From Metopolophium dirhodum (Eukaryota; Arthropoda; Insecta; Hemiptera; Aphididae): a DNA stretch of 64,000 nucleotides. The DNA is taken from assembly GCF_019925205.1 (NCBI RefSeq), contig NC_083562.1, positions 25,606,001 through 25,670,000 on the forward strand, given 5' to 3'. Position numbers and translations under genes: made by a program. Below are positions 34,812 through 48,484 of this stretch, piece after piece (position 1 is the first letter of the stretch; every line of letters begins with the position of its first letter). The notes beneath the pieces were generated by a model that was given only the letters and a program-made list of their open reading frames with translations, had not been told where the DNA came from and searched no databases.

Positions 34812-37221
34812 TAAAAGTATTTGCAAAACTGTATGGTTTATAGAAAACGAAAATATAAACATTCAGTAAAATTGTCATGTATCTAGTATTATTCGTTTTT
34901 GAATAACAACAAAATAGAAAATCGTTACATGAGAAATCGAGTAAATATCAAATGTTGTAAAAATATGAACTTCAAACGCTCATAAAAATTATTTTGACTT
35001 TATTGTAGTCATTTTTTTTTTTTTTTTTTTGGATAAAGGTAGACAAACTTAAGGATAATCTTGTATTAAATTTTCAAAACATAGATTAAAAAAAAGAAAA
35101 TTTTTACGAATTCTCAACTCAAAAAAATTTGCTAATTTTTGTGATTTTTAAATGCTTATAAATAAAAACTGTGACTAAGGATTTTTATTTTTTTCATCTG
35201 CCTTTGAAACTATAACCCAGGAGCCTTCTATTAAATTGTCAAGCCTTTTATTCTACAAATAAATTTTATTGATATTAATAGAAAAAAAATGGAAACTGAA
35301 AATGTCCGTAAACAGCTCAATATAAGGCAACATATTTGGAAAATGTTATGGTGTTTAGGAAATGCTAATATTAACATCCGGACAAAATTTCACGTACCAA
35401 CATTTATTTATTTTTAGAATTACACCAAAATTTTGCGTAAAAATTCCCGTTTTTCCTCAATTTTTCTTTTGTTTTTCACGTCGCTTTAGAAAACTACCAA
35501 ATAATTTTTACTTTTGACCCTCCAAAGTACTAACAAGATTCACTTTCCTATCAGTAAAGTTACTGTAGATTAAAATCCAAGCACCTTTACTGTCCTAAAA
35601 GGTGATGACAGACACAAAAAAAAAAACGCATCATTGTAAAATCAATACATTCATCATCGCTTTGCTCATAATCTAAAATGTTATACAGGTACTCCGTGAC
35701 TGAAAGCCAATACTCACGGGCCGCGAGTAGAGGCACGCGCTGTTCAGTATGTTAGGTTTAGTTAGGTCTCGTTAGGTTTAGTGAGGTTTAATTTAACCGG
35801 ACGCAGCTAACGGCATTCGCCGGTAATTTTATTTTTATTTGGATTAATTCGATCATGACAGCGCCATCTAACGCCCAAAGAACTGGCCCTCGGAATTTCT
35901 CAATTTCTTAGTTAAATAGCGTTGTCATATACGATTTACAACCCGGACTAAGATGGGTCTCCAAGACAAACATTTTGTTTGCAAATAGTTGAGTTGCAGA
36001 ATTTTTATTTTTTTTTTGTCAAGTAGATATGATTGTCATTTGACTCAAAGATTTTCGTACATATTTTGATGTTGAAACTTATGGAAAGTTATTTCCAACG
36101 TATTTTAAAAAAGTACCTATCTATTTTTCAATTCGCAATTTGTCATTTTTTTTATTTTTCTATTAAATTTTATTTTATTTCGACCATTTTAATTAACAAT
36201 TCTTATGGTATTAAATATTTTATCTTTATTTTCAGGTGTAGGGGGTAAAGGTAAGAAAAGTGGCAACTGGCAGGTATAATTTTTTTTTTCAATTCAACAT
36301 ACATTTATTTATAATTTTTAAATACACTGAATATCTGATTTAAAATTTTTTTTTTTTTGCTGCTTAAAATTCCATATTAAAATCCCCTTTCGATTTTTTT
36401 TTCAATTCAATTAGTAAGGTTAATAGTTAATAGTTTTTTTCTGCTTAAGAATTTGGTAAAATAATAACACCGGCAAATGATCCTACCACTGCCCCTACAC
36501 CTGCTCCTGCACCTTTTCACTGGCAGGGGCAGTGGCAGGATAAGATTCAGGGGCAGTGGTAAGATAAGTGGCAAGGTTTATTTTTTAACCAGTTTCCAGA
36601 CAAATTCTAAAACAGAAAAAAATCTAACATACCTGCCACTTCCCCTGACCCTTATCACACCACTGTACCTGTTCAGGGCCGGGGGCAAGGTAAATGGAAG
36701 TGGTGTTATCAGGGGCAGGGACCGTGGTAGGATCAGGGGCAGGGGCAGTGGCAGGTATGTTAGATTTTTTCTGTTTTAGAATATGTCAGGAAATTGCTTA
36801 AAAATAAAACTTGCCACTGATCTGCCACTGCCCCCTGCCGCTGAAAAGGTGTGGGGGCAGGTTAAGGGGCAGTGGTTGGGATCATGGGCAGTGGCGGGGG
36901 CAGAATCAGATTCAGGGGCAGTGGCAGGGGCGAATTCAGATTTAGGGGCAGGGGCAGTGGCAGGGGCAAAAAACCCGATTCAGGGGCAGGGGCAGGGGCA
37001 AAATTCAGCGTCAGGGGCAGGGGCTGAATCAGATTCAGGGGCAGGTGAGTGGCAAAATCAGATTCAGGGGCAGGATCAGATTCGGGGGCAGGTGCAGTGG
37101 CAGGGGCAAATTCAGATTCAGGGGCAGGTGCAGTGTCGGGGGGTAAAACCCGATTCATGGGGCAAAATCGGATTCAGGGGCAGTGGCAGGGGAATGGGCA
37201 GAATCAGATTCAGGGCAAGAA
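34812..37221. repeat. Macrosatellite unit 15 (class B, 2410 bp)
   Basis: TTAGG tract at 35752, foldback 36477-36885, minisatellite 36886-37221 (336 bp). It carries AACCCAGGAGCC like unit 14, and a private GCTTTGCTC (others GCTTCGCTC) near 35660. The left foldback arm has seven A instead of six after AAAACAG, so the 36-bp core is no longer perfect. The minisatellite reads the same as that of unit 16 although the flanks belong to different classes. Confidence 0.95.
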
Positions 37222-39630
37222 TAAAAGTATTTGCAAAACTGTATGGTTTATAGAAAACGAAAATATAAACATTCAGTAAAATTGTCATGTATCTAGTATT
37301 ATTCGTTTTTGAATAACAACAAAATAGAAAATCGTTACATGAGAAATCGAGTAAATATCAAATGTTGTAAAAATATGAACTTCAAACGCTCATAAAAATT
37401 ATTTTGACTTTATTGTAGTCATTTTTTTTTTTTTTTTTTTGGATAAAGGTAGACAAACTTAAGGATAATCTTGTATTAAATTTTCAAAACATAGATTAAA
37501 AAAAGAAAATTTTTACGAATTCTCAACTCAAAAAAATTTGCTAATTTTTGTGATTTTTAAATGCTTATAAATAAAAACTGTGACTAAGGATTTTTATTTT
37601 TTTCATCTGCCTTTGAAACTATAACCTAGGAGCCTTCTATTAAATTGTCAAGCCTTTTATTCTACAAATAAATTTTATTGATATTAATAGAAAAAAAATG
37701 GAAACTGAAAATGTCCGTAAACAGCTCAATATAAGTCAACATATTTGGAAAATGTTATGGTGTTTAGGAAATGCTAATATTAACATCCGGACAAAATTTC
37801 ACGTACCAACATTAATTTATTTTTAGAATTACACCAATATTTTGCGTAAAAATTCCCGTTTTTCCTCAATTTTTATTTTGTTTTTCACGTCGCTTTAGAA
37901 AACTACCAAATAATTTTTACTTTTGACCCTCCAAAGTACTAACAAGATTCACTTTCCTATCAGTAAAGTTACTGTAGATTAAAATCCAAGCACCTTTACT
38001 GTCCTAAAAGGTGATGACAGACACAAAAAAAAAAAACGCATCATTGTAAAATCAATACATTCATCATCGCTTCGCTCATAATCTAAAATGTTATACAGGT
38101 ACTCCGTGACTGAAAGCCAATACTCACGGGCCGCGAGTAGAGGCACGCGCTGTTCAGTATGTTAGGTTTAGTTAGGTCTCGTTAGGTTTAGTGAGGTTTA
38201 ATTTAACCGGACGCAGCTAACGGCATTCGCCGGTAATTTTATTTTTATTTGGATTAATTCGATCATGACAGCGCCATCTAACGCCCAAAGAACTGGCCCT
38301 CGGAATTTATCAATTTCTTAGTTAAATAGCGTTGTCATATACGATTTACAACCCGGACTAAGATGGGTCTCCAAGACAAACATTTTGTTTGCAAATAGTT
38401 GAGTTGCAGAATTTTTATTTTTTTTTTTGTCAAGTAGATATGATTGTCATTTGACTCAAAGATTTTCGTACATATTTTGATGTTGAAACTTATGGAAAGT
38501 TATTTCCAACGTATTTTAAAAAAGTACCTATCTATTTTTCAATTCGCAATTTGTCATTTTTTTTATTTTTCTATTAAATTTTATTTTATTTCGACCATTT
38601 TAATTAACAATTCTTATGGTATTAAATATTTTATCTTTATTTTCAGGTGTAGGGGGTAAAGGTAAGAAAAGTGGCAACTGGCAGGTATAATTTTTTTTTT
38701 CAATTCAACATACATTTATTTATAATTTTTAAATACACTGAATATCTGATTTAAAATTTTTTTTTTTTGCTGCTTAAAATTCCATATTAAAATCCCCTTT
38801 CGATTTTTTTTTCAATTCAATTAGTAAGGTTAATAGTTAATAGTTTTTTTCTGCTTAAGAATTTGGTAAAATAATAACACCGGCAAATGATCCTACCACT
38901 GCCCCTACACCTGCTCCTGCACCTTTTCACTGGCAGGGGCAGTGGCAGGATAAGATTCAGGGGCAGTGGTAAGATAAGTGGCAAGGTTTATTTTTTAACC
39001 AGTTTCCAGACAAATTCTAAAACAGAAAAAATCTAACATACCTGCCACTTCCCCTGACCCTTATCACACCACTGTACCTGTTCAGGGCCGGGGGCAAGGT
39101 AAATGGAAGTGGTGTTATCAGGGGCAGGGACCGTGGTAGGATCAGGGGCAGGGGCAGTGGCAGGTATGTTAGATTTTTTCTGTTTTAGAATATGTCAGGA
39201 AATTGCTTAAAAATAAAACTTGCCACTGATCTGCCACTGCCCCCTGCCGCTGAAAAGGTGTGGGGGCAGGTTAAGGGGCAGTGGTTGGGATCATGGGCAG
39301 TGGCGGGGGCAGAATCAGATTCAGGGGCAGTGGCAGGGGCGAATTCAGATTTAGGGGCAGGGGCAGTGGCAGGGGCAAAAAACCCGATTCAGGGGCAGGG
39401 GCAGGGGCAAAATTCAGCGTCAGGGGCAGGGGCTGAATCAGATTCAGGGGCAGGTGAGTGGCAAAATCAGATTCAGGGGCAGGATCAGATTCGGGGGCAG
39501 GTGCAGTGGCAGGGGCAAATTCAGATTCAGGGGCAGGTGCAGTGTCGGGGGGTAAAACCCGATTCATGGGGCAAAATCGGATTCAGGGGCAGTGGCAGGG
39601 GAATGGGCAGAATCAGATTCAGGGCAAGAA
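37222..39630. repeat. Macrosatellite unit 16 (class C, 2409 bp)
   Basis: First class C flank: CTATAACC and GATATTAATAG as in B, but AAGTCAAC, ACATTAATTTATT and CCAATATTTTGCG. TTAGG tract at 38162, foldback 38887-39294, minisatellite 39295-39630 (336 bp), the same form as unit 15 with the CAGCGTCAGGGG variant. Confidence 0.95.
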
Positions 39631-41845
39631 TAAAAGTATTTGCAAAACTGTATGGTTTATAGAAAACGAAAATATAAACATTCAGTAAAATTGTCATGTA
39701 TCTAGTATTATTCGTTTTTGAATAACAACAAAATAGAAAATCGTTACATGAGAAATCGAGTAAATATCAAATGTTGTAAAAATATGAACTTCAAACGCTC
39801 ATAAAAATTATTTTGACTTTATTGTAGTCATTTTTTTTTTTTTTTTTTTGGATAAAGGTAGACAAACTTAAGGATAATCTTGTATTAAATTTTCAAAACA
39901 TAGATTAAAAAAAGAAAATTTTTACGAATTCTCAACTCAAAAAAATTTGCTAATTTTTGTGATTTTTAAATGCTTATAAATAAAAACTGTGACTAAGGAT
40001 TTTTATTTTTTTCATCTGCCTTTGAAACTATAACCTAGGAGCCTTCTATTAAATTGTCAAGCCTTTTATTCTACAAATAAATTTTATTGATATTAATAGA
40101 AAAAAAATGGAAACTGAAAATGTCCGTAAACAGCTCAATATAAGTCAACATATTTGGAAAATGTTATGGTGTTTAGGAAATGCTAATATTAACATCCGGA
40201 CAAAATTTCACGTACCAACATTAATTTATTTTTAGAATTACACCAATATTTTGCGTAAAAATTCCCGTTTTTCCTCAATTTTTATTTTGTTTTTCACGTC
40301 GCTTTAGAAAACTACCAAATAATTTTTACTTTTGACCCTCCAAAGTACTAACAAGATTCACTTTCCTATCAGTAAAGTTACTGTAGATTAAAATCCAAGC
40401 ACCTTTACTGTCCTAAAAGGTGATGACAGACACAAAAAAAAAAACGCATCATTGTAAAATCAATACATTCATCATCGCTTCGCTCATAATCTAAAATGTT
40501 ATACAGGTACTCCGTGACTGAAAGCCAATACTCACGGGCCGCGAGTAGAGGCACGCGCTGTTCAGTATGTTAGGTTTAGTTAGGTCTCGTTAGGTTTAGT
40601 GAGGTTTAATTTAACCGGACGCAGCTAACGGCATTCGCCGGTAATTTTATTTTTATTTGGATTAATTCGATCATGACAGCGCCATCTAACGCCCAAAGAA
40701 CTGGCCCTCGGAATTTATCAATTTCTTAGTTAAATAGCGTTGTCATATACGATTTACAACCCGGACTAAGATGGGTCTCCAAGACAAACATTTTGTTTGC
40801 AAATAGTTGAGTTGCAGAATTTTTATTTTTTTTTTTGTCAAGTAGATATGATTGTCATTTGACTCAAAGATTTTCGTACATATTTTGATGTTGAAACTTA
40901 TGGAAAGTTATTTCCAACGTATTTTAAAAAAGTACCTATCTATTTTTCAATTCGCAATTTGTCATTTTTTTTATTTTTATATTAAATTTTATTTTATTTC
41001 GACCATTTTAATTAACAATTCTTATGGTATTAAATATTTTATCTTTATTTTCAGGTGTAGGGGGTAAAGGTAAGAAAAGTGGCAACTGGCAGGTATAATT
41101 TTTTTTTTCAATTCAACATACATTTATTTATAATTTTTAAATACACTGAATATCTGATTTAAAATTTTTTTTTTTTGCTGCTTAAAATTCCATATTAAAA
41201 TCCCCTTTCGATTTTTTTTTCAATTCAATTAGTAAGGTTAATAGTTAATAGTTTTTTTCTGCTTAAGAATTTGGTAAAATAATAACACCGGCAAATGATC
41301 CTACCACTGCCCCTACACCTGCTCCTGCACCTTTTCACTGGCAGGGGCAGTGGCAGGATAAGATTCAGGGGCAGTGGTAAGATAAGTGGCAAGGTTTATT
41401 TTTTAACCAATTTCCAGACAAATTCTAAAACTGAAAAAATCTAACATACCTGCCACTTCCCCTGACCCTTATCACACCACTGTACCTGTTCAGGGCCGGG
41501 GGCAAGGTAAATGGAAGTGGTGTTATCAGGGGCAGGGACCGTGGTAGGATCAGGGGCAGGGGCAGTGGCAGGGGCAAAATTCAGCTTCAGGGGCAGGGGC
41601 TGAATCGGATTCAGGGGCAGGTGAGTGGCAAAATCAGATTCAGGGGCGGGAGCAGTGAGAGGGGCAGGGGCAAAATCCGATTCAGGGGCAGGGGCAGGAT
41701 CAGATTCGGGGGCAGGTGCAGTGGCAGGGGCAAATTCAGATTCAGGGGCAGGTGCAGTGTCGGGGGGTAAAACCCGATTCATGGGGCAAAATCGGATTCA
41801 GGGGCAGTGGCAGGGGAATGGGCAGAATCAGATTCAGGGCAAGAA
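39631..41845. repeat. Macrosatellite unit 17 (class C, foldback truncated, 2215 bp)
   Basis: TTAGG tract at 40570. First unit lacking the distal foldback arm; the remnant is 41295-41571, joined directly to a 274-bp minisatellite. The left arm carries the AAAACTGAAAA change. The flank has TTTTTATATTAAAT near 40973, shared with units 22 and 26. Confidence 0.95.
41295..41571. repeat. Foldback remnant lacking its distal arm (unit 17)
   Basis: The left arm and the central G-rich segment are present, but after GGGCAGTGGCAGG the sequence passes straight to GGCAAAATTCAGCTTCAGG instead of TATGTTAGATTTT. The distal inverted arm and the first part of the minisatellite are gone, about 315-318 bp relative to units 21 and 22. 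The join falls in GCAGTGGCAGGG, a word present on both sides in complete units, which points to recombination or slippage between short direct repeats. Similar remnants occur at 43509-43784, 45722-45998, 47935-48210, 55204-55480 and 57419-57720. Confidence 0.85.
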
Positions 41846-44058
41846 TAAAAGTATTTGCAAAACTGTATGGTTTATAGAAAACGAAAATATAAACATTCAG
41901 TAAAATTGTCATGTATCTAGTATTATTCGTTTTTGAATAACAACAAAATAGAAAATCGTTACATGAGAAATCGAGTAAATATCAAATGTTGTAAAAATAT
42001 GAACTTCAAACGCTCATAAAAATTATTTTGACTTTATTGTAGTCATTTTTTTTTTTTTTTTTTTGGATAAAGGTAGACAAACTTAAGGATAATCTTGTAT
42101 TAAATTTTCAAAACATAGATTAAAAAAAGAAAATTTTTACGAATTCTCAACTCAAAAAAATTTGCTAATTTTTGTGATTTTTAAATGCTTATAAATAAAA
42201 ACTGTGACTAAGGATTTTTATTTTTTTCATCTGCCTTTGAAACTATAACCTAGGAGCCTTCTATTAAATTGTCAAGCCTTTTATTCTACAAATAAATTTT
42301 ATTGATATTAATAGAAAAAAAATGGAAACTGAAAATGTCCGTAAACAGCTCAATATAAGTCAACATATTTGGAAAATGTTATGGTGTTTAGGAAATGCTA
42401 ATATTAACATCCGGACAAAATTTCACGTACCAACATTAATTTATTTTTAGAATTACACCAATATTTTGCGTAAAAATTCCCGTTTTTCCTCAATTTTTAT
42501 TTTGTTTTTCACGTCGCTTTAGAAAACTACCAAATAATTTTTACTTTTGACCCTCCAAAGTACTAACAAGATTCACTTTCCTATCAGTAAAGTTACTGTA
42601 GATTAAAATCCAAGCACCTTTACTGTCCTAAAAGGTGATGACAGACACAAAAAAAAAAACGCATCATTGTAAAATCAATACATTCATCATCGCTTCGCTC
42701 ATAATCTAAAATGTTATACAGGTACTCCGTGACTGAAAGCCAATACTCACGGGCCGCGAGTAGAGGCACGCGCTGTTCAGTATGTTAGGTTTAGTTAGGT
42801 CTCGTTAGGTTTAGTGAGGTTTAATTTAACCGGACGCAGCTAACGGCATTCGCCGGTAATTTTATTTTTATTTGGATTAATTCGATCATGACAGCGCCAT
42901 CTAACGCCCAAAGAACTGGCCCTCGGAATTTATCAATTTCTTAGTTAAATAGCGTTGTCATATACGATTTACAACCCGGACTAAGATGGGTCTCCAAGAC
43001 AAACATTTTGTTTGCAAATAGTTGAGTTGCAGAATTTTTATTTTTTTTTTGTCAAGTAGATATGATTGTCATTTGACTCAAAGATTTTCGTACATATTTT
43101 GATGTTGAAACTTATGGAAAGTTATTTCCAACGTATTTTAAAAAAGTACCTATCTATTTTTCAATTCGCAATTTGTCATTTTTTTTATTTTTCTATTAAA
43201 TTTTATTTTATTTCGACCATTTTAATTAACAATTCTTATGGTATTAAATATTTTATCTTTATTTTCAGGTGTAGGGGGTAAAGGTAAGAAAAGTGGCAAC
43301 TGGCAGGTATAATTTTTTTTTTCAATTCAACATACATTTATTTATAATTTTTAAATACACTGAATATCTGATTTAAAATTTTTTTTTTTTGCTGCTTAAA
43401 ATTCCATATTAAAATCCCCTTTCGATTTTTTTTTCAATTCAATTAGTAAGGTTAATAGTTAATAGTTTTTTTCTGCTTAAGAATTTGGTAAAATAATAAC
43501 ACCGGCAAATGATCCTACCACTGCCCCTACACCTGCTCCTGCACCTTTTCACTGGCAGGGGCAGTGGCAGGATAAGATTCAGGGGCAGTGGTAAGATAAG
43601 TGGCAAGGTTTATTTTTTAACCAATTTCCAGACAAATTCTAAAACTGAAAAAATCTAACATACCTGCCACTTCCCCTGACCCTTATCACACCACTGTACC
43701 TGTTCAGGGCCGGGGGCAAGGTAAATGGAAGTGGTGTTATCAGGGGCAGGGACCGTGGTAGGATCAGGGGCAGGGGCAGTGGCATGGGCAAAATTCAGCT
43801 TCAGGGGCAGGGGCTGAATCGATTCAGGGGCAGGTGAGTGGCAAAATCAGATTCAGGGGCGGGAGCAGTGAGAGGGGCAGGGGCAAAATCCGATTCAGGG
43901 GCAGGGGCAGGATCAGATTCGGGGGCAGGTGCAGTGGCAGGGGCAAATTCAGATTCAGGGGCAGGTGCAGTGTCGGGGGGTAAAACCCGATTCATGGGGC
44001 AAAATCGGATTCAGGGGCAGTGGCAGGGGAATGGGCAGAATCAGATTCAGGGCAAGAA
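41846..44058. repeat. Macrosatellite unit 18 (class C, foldback truncated, 2213 bp)
   Basis: TTAGG tract at 42785, foldback remnant 43509-43784, minisatellite 43785-44058 (274 bp). The deletion junction reads GTGGCATGGGCAAAATTC and the minisatellite contains CTGAATCGATTCAGG (a one-base-shorter word). Both are shared only with unit 20. Confidence 0.95.
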
Positions 44059-46272
44059 TAAAAGTATTTGCAAAACTGTATGGTTTATAGAAAACGAAAA
44101 TATAAACATTCAGTAAAATTGTCATGTATCTAGTATTATTCGTTTTTGAATAACAACAAAATAGAAAATCGTTACATGAGAAATCGAGTAAATATCAAAT
44201 GTTGTAAAAATATGAACTTCAAACGCTCATAAAAATTATTTTGACTTTATTGTAGTCATTTTTTTTTTTTTTTTTTTGGATAAAGGTAGACAAACTTATG
44301 GATAATCTTGTATTAAATTTTCAAAACATAGATTAAAAAAAGAAAATTTTTACGAATTCTCAACTCAAAAAAATTTGCTAATTTTTGTGATTTTTAAATG
44401 CTTATAAATAAAAACTGTGACTAAGGATTTTTATTTTTTTCATCTGCCTTTGAAACTATAACCTAGGAGCCTTCTATTAAATTGTCAAGCCTTTTATTCT
44501 ACAAATAAATTTTATTGATATTAATAGAAAAAAAATGGAAACTGAAAATGTCCGTAAACAGCTCAATATAAGTCAACATATTTGGAAAATGTTATGGTGT
44601 TTAGGAAATGCTAATATTAACATCCGGACAAAATTTCACGTACCAACATTTATTTATTTTTAGAATTACACCAAAATTTTGCGTAAAAATTCCCGTTTTT
44701 CCTCAATTTTTATTTTGTTTTTCACGTCGCTTTAGAAAACTACCAAATAATTTTTACTTTTGACCCTCCAAAGTACTAACAAGATTCACTTTCCTATCAG
44801 TAAAGTTACTGTAGATTAAAATCCAAGCACCTTTACTGTCCTAAAAGGTGATGACAGACACAAAAAAAAAAACGCATCATTGTAAAATCAATACATTCAT
44901 CATCGCTTCGCTCATAATCTAAAATGTTATACAGGTACTCCGTGACTGAAAGCCAATACTCACGGGCCGCGAGTAGAGGCACGCGCTGTTCAGTATGTTA
45001 GGTTTAGTTAGGTCTCGTTAGGTTTAGTGAGGTTTAATTTAACCGGACGCAGCTAACGGCATTCGCCGGTAATTTTATTTTTATTTGGATTAATTCGATC
45101 ATGACAGCGCCATCTAACGCCCAAAGAACTGGCCCTCGGAATTTATCAATTTCTTAGTTAAATAGCGTTGTCATATACGATTTACAACCCGGACTAAGAT
45201 GGGTCTCCAAGACAAACATTTTGTTTGCAAATAGTTGAGTTGCAGAATTTTTATTTTTTTTTTGTCAAGTAGATATGATTGTCATTTGACTCAAAGATTT
45301 TCGTACATATTTTGATGTTGAAACTTATGGAAAGTTATTTCCAACGTATTTTAAAAAAGTACCTATCTATTTTTCAATTCGCAATTTGTCATTTTTTTTA
45401 TTTTTCTATTAAATTTTATTTTATTTCGACCATTTTCATTAACAATTCTTATGGTATTAAATATTTTATCTTTATTTTCAGGTGTAGGGGGTAAAGGTAA
45501 GAAAAGTGGCAACTGGCAGGTATAATTTTTTTTTTCAATTCAACATACATTTATTTATAATTTTTAAATACACTGAATATCTGATTTAAAATTTTTTTTT
45601 TTTGCTGCTTAAAATTCCATATTAAAATCCCCTTTCGATTTTTTTTTCAATTCAATTAGTAAGGTTAATAGTTAATAGTTTTTTTCTGCTTAAGAATTTG
45701 GTAAAATAATAACACCGGCAAATGATCCTACCACTGCCCCTACACCTGCTCCTGCACCTTTTCACTGGCAGGGGCAGTGGCAGGATAAGATTCAGGGGCA
45801 GTGGTAAGATCAGTGGCAAGGATTATTTTTTAACCAATTTCCAGACAAATTCTAAAACAGAAAAAATCTAACATACCTGCCACTTCCCCTGACCCTTATC
45901 ACACCACTGTACCTGTTCAGGGCCGGGGGCAAGGTAAATGGAAGTGGTGTTATCAGGGGCAGGGACCGTGGTAGGATCAGGGGCAGGGGCAGTGGCAGGG
46001 GCAAAATTCAGCTTCAGGGGCAGGGGCTGAATCAGATTCAGGGGCAGGTGAGTTGCAAAATCAGATTCAGGGGCGGGAGCAGTGAGAGGGGCAGGGGCAA
46101 AATCCGATTCAGGGGCAGGGGCAGGATCAGATTCGGGGGCAGGTGCAGTGGCAGGGGCAAATTCAGATTCAGGGGCAGGTGCAGTGTCGGGGGGTAAAAC
46201 CCGATTCATGGGGCAAAATCGGATTCAGGGGCAGTGGCAGGGGAATGGGCAGAATCAGATTCAGGGCAAGAA
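44059..46272. repeat. Macrosatellite unit 19 (class D, foldback truncated, 2214 bp)
   Basis: Class D flank: B-like at CTATAACC and GATATTAATAG, but AAGTCAAC and CCAAAATTTTGCG. TTAGG tract at 44998, foldback remnant 45722-45998, minisatellite 45999-46272 (274 bp). Private or rare: AAACTTATGGATAATC near 44294, CATTTTCATTAAC near 45430 (shared with unit 25) and AAGATCAGTGGCAAGGATT near 45806. Confidence 0.95.
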
Positions 46273-48484
46273 TAAAAGTATTTGCAAAACTGTATGGTTT
46301 ATAGAAAACGAAAATATAAACATTCAGTAAAATTGTCATGTATCTAGTATTATTCGTTTTTGAATAACAACAAAATAGAAAATCGTTACATGAGAAATCG
46401 AGTAAATATCAAATGTTGTAAAAATATGAACTTCAAACGCTCATAAAAATTATTTTGACTTTATTGTAGTCATTTTTTTTTTTTTTTTTTGGATAAAGGT
46501 AGACAAACTTAAGGATAATCTTGTATTAAATTTTCAAAACATAGATTAAAAAAAGAAAATTTTTACGAATTCTCAACTCAAAAAAATTTGCTAATTTTTG
46601 TGATTTTTAAATGCTTATAAATAAAAACTGTGACTAAGGATTTTTATTTTTTTCATCTGCCTTTGAAACTATAACCTAGGAGCCTTCTATTAAATTGTCA
46701 AGCCTTTTATTCTACAAATAAATTTTATTGATATTAATAGAAAAAAAATGGAAACTGAAAATGTCCGTAAACAGCTCAATATAAGTCAACATATTTGGAA
46801 AATGTTATGGTGTTTAGGAAATGCTAATATTAACATCCGGACAAAATTTCACGTACCAACATTAATTTATTTTTAGAATTACACCAATATTTTGCGTAAA
46901 AATTCCCGTTTTTCCTCAATTTTTATTTTGTTTTTCACGTCGCTTTAGAAAACTACCAAATAATTTTTACTTTTGACCCTCCAAAGTACTAACAAGATTC
47001 ACTTTCCTATCAGTAAAGTTACTGTAGATTAAAATCCAAGCACCTTTACTGTCCTAAAAGGTGATGACAGACACAAAAAAAAAAACGCATCATTGTAAAA
47101 TCAATACATTCATCATCGCTTCGCTCATAATCTAAAATGTTATACAGGTACTCCGTGACTGAAAGCCAATACTCACGGGCCGCGAGTAGAGGCACGCGCT
47201 GTTCAGTATGTTAGGTTTAGTTAGGTCTCGTTAGGTTTAGTGAGGTTTAATTTAACCGGACGCAGCTAACGGCATTCGCCGGTAATTTTATTTTTATTTG
47301 GATTAATTCGATCATGACAGCGCCATCTAACGCCCAAAGAACTGGCCCTCGGAATTTATCAATTTCTTAGTTAAATAGCGTTGTCATATACGATTTACAA
47401 CCCGGACTAAGATGGGTCTCCAAGACAAACATTTTGTTTGCAAATAGTTGAGTTGCAGAATTTTTATTTTTTTTTTGTCAAGTAGATATGATTGTCATTT
47501 GACTCAAAGATTTTCGTACATATTTTGATGTTGAAACTTATGGAAAGTTATTTCCAACGTATTTTAAAAAAGTACCTATCTATTTTTCAATTCGCAATTT
47601 GTCATTTTTTTTATTTTTCTATTAAATTTTATTTTATTTCGACCATTTTAATTAACAATTCTTATGGTATTAAATATTTTATCTTTATTTTCAGGTGTAG
47701 GGGGTAAAGGTAAGAAAAGTGGCAACTGGCAGGTATAATTTTTTTTTTCAATTCAACATACATTTATTTATAATTTTTAAATACACTGAATATCTGATTT
47801 AAAATTTTTTTTTTTTGCTGCTTAAAATTCCATATTAAAATCCCCTTTCGATTTTTTTTTCAATTCAATTAGTAAGGTTAATAGTTAATAGTTTTTTTCT
47901 GCTTAAGAATTTGGTAAAATAATAACACCGGCAAATGATCCTACCACTGCCCCTACACCTGCTCCTGCACCTTTTCACTGGCAGGGGCAGTGGCAGGATA
48001 AGATTCAGGGGCAGTGGTAAGATAAGTGGCAAGGTTTATTTTTTAACCAATTTCCAGACAAATTCTAAAACTGAAAAAATCTAACATACCTGCCACTTCC
48101 CCTGACCCTTATCACACCACTGTACCTGTTCAGGGCCGGGGGCAAGGTAAATGGAAGTGGTGTTATCAGGGGCAGGGACCGTGGTAGGATCAGGGGCAGG
48201 GGCAGTGGCATGGGCAAAATTCAGCTTCAGGGGCAGGGGCTGAATCGATTCAGGGGCAGGTGAGTGGCAAAATCAGATTCAGGGGCGGGAGCAGTGAGAG
48301 GGGCAGGGGCAAAATCCGATTCAGGGGCAGGGGCAGGATCAGATTCGGGGGCAGGTGCAGTGGCAGGGGCAAATTCAGATTCAGGGGCAGGTGCAGTGTC
48401 GGGGGGTAAATCCCGATTCATGGGGCAAAATCGGATTCAGGGGCAGTGGCAGGGGAATGGGCAGAATCAGATTCAGGGCAAGAA
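46273..48484. repeat. Macrosatellite unit 20 (class C, foldback truncated, 2212 bp)
   Basis: TTAGG tract at 47211, foldback remnant 47935-48210, minisatellite 48211-48484 (274 bp). Copy of unit 18 in its junction and short word, but with GGGTAAATCCCGATTC instead of GGGTAAAACCCGATTC, a state shared with units 21 and 26. Confidence 0.95.
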
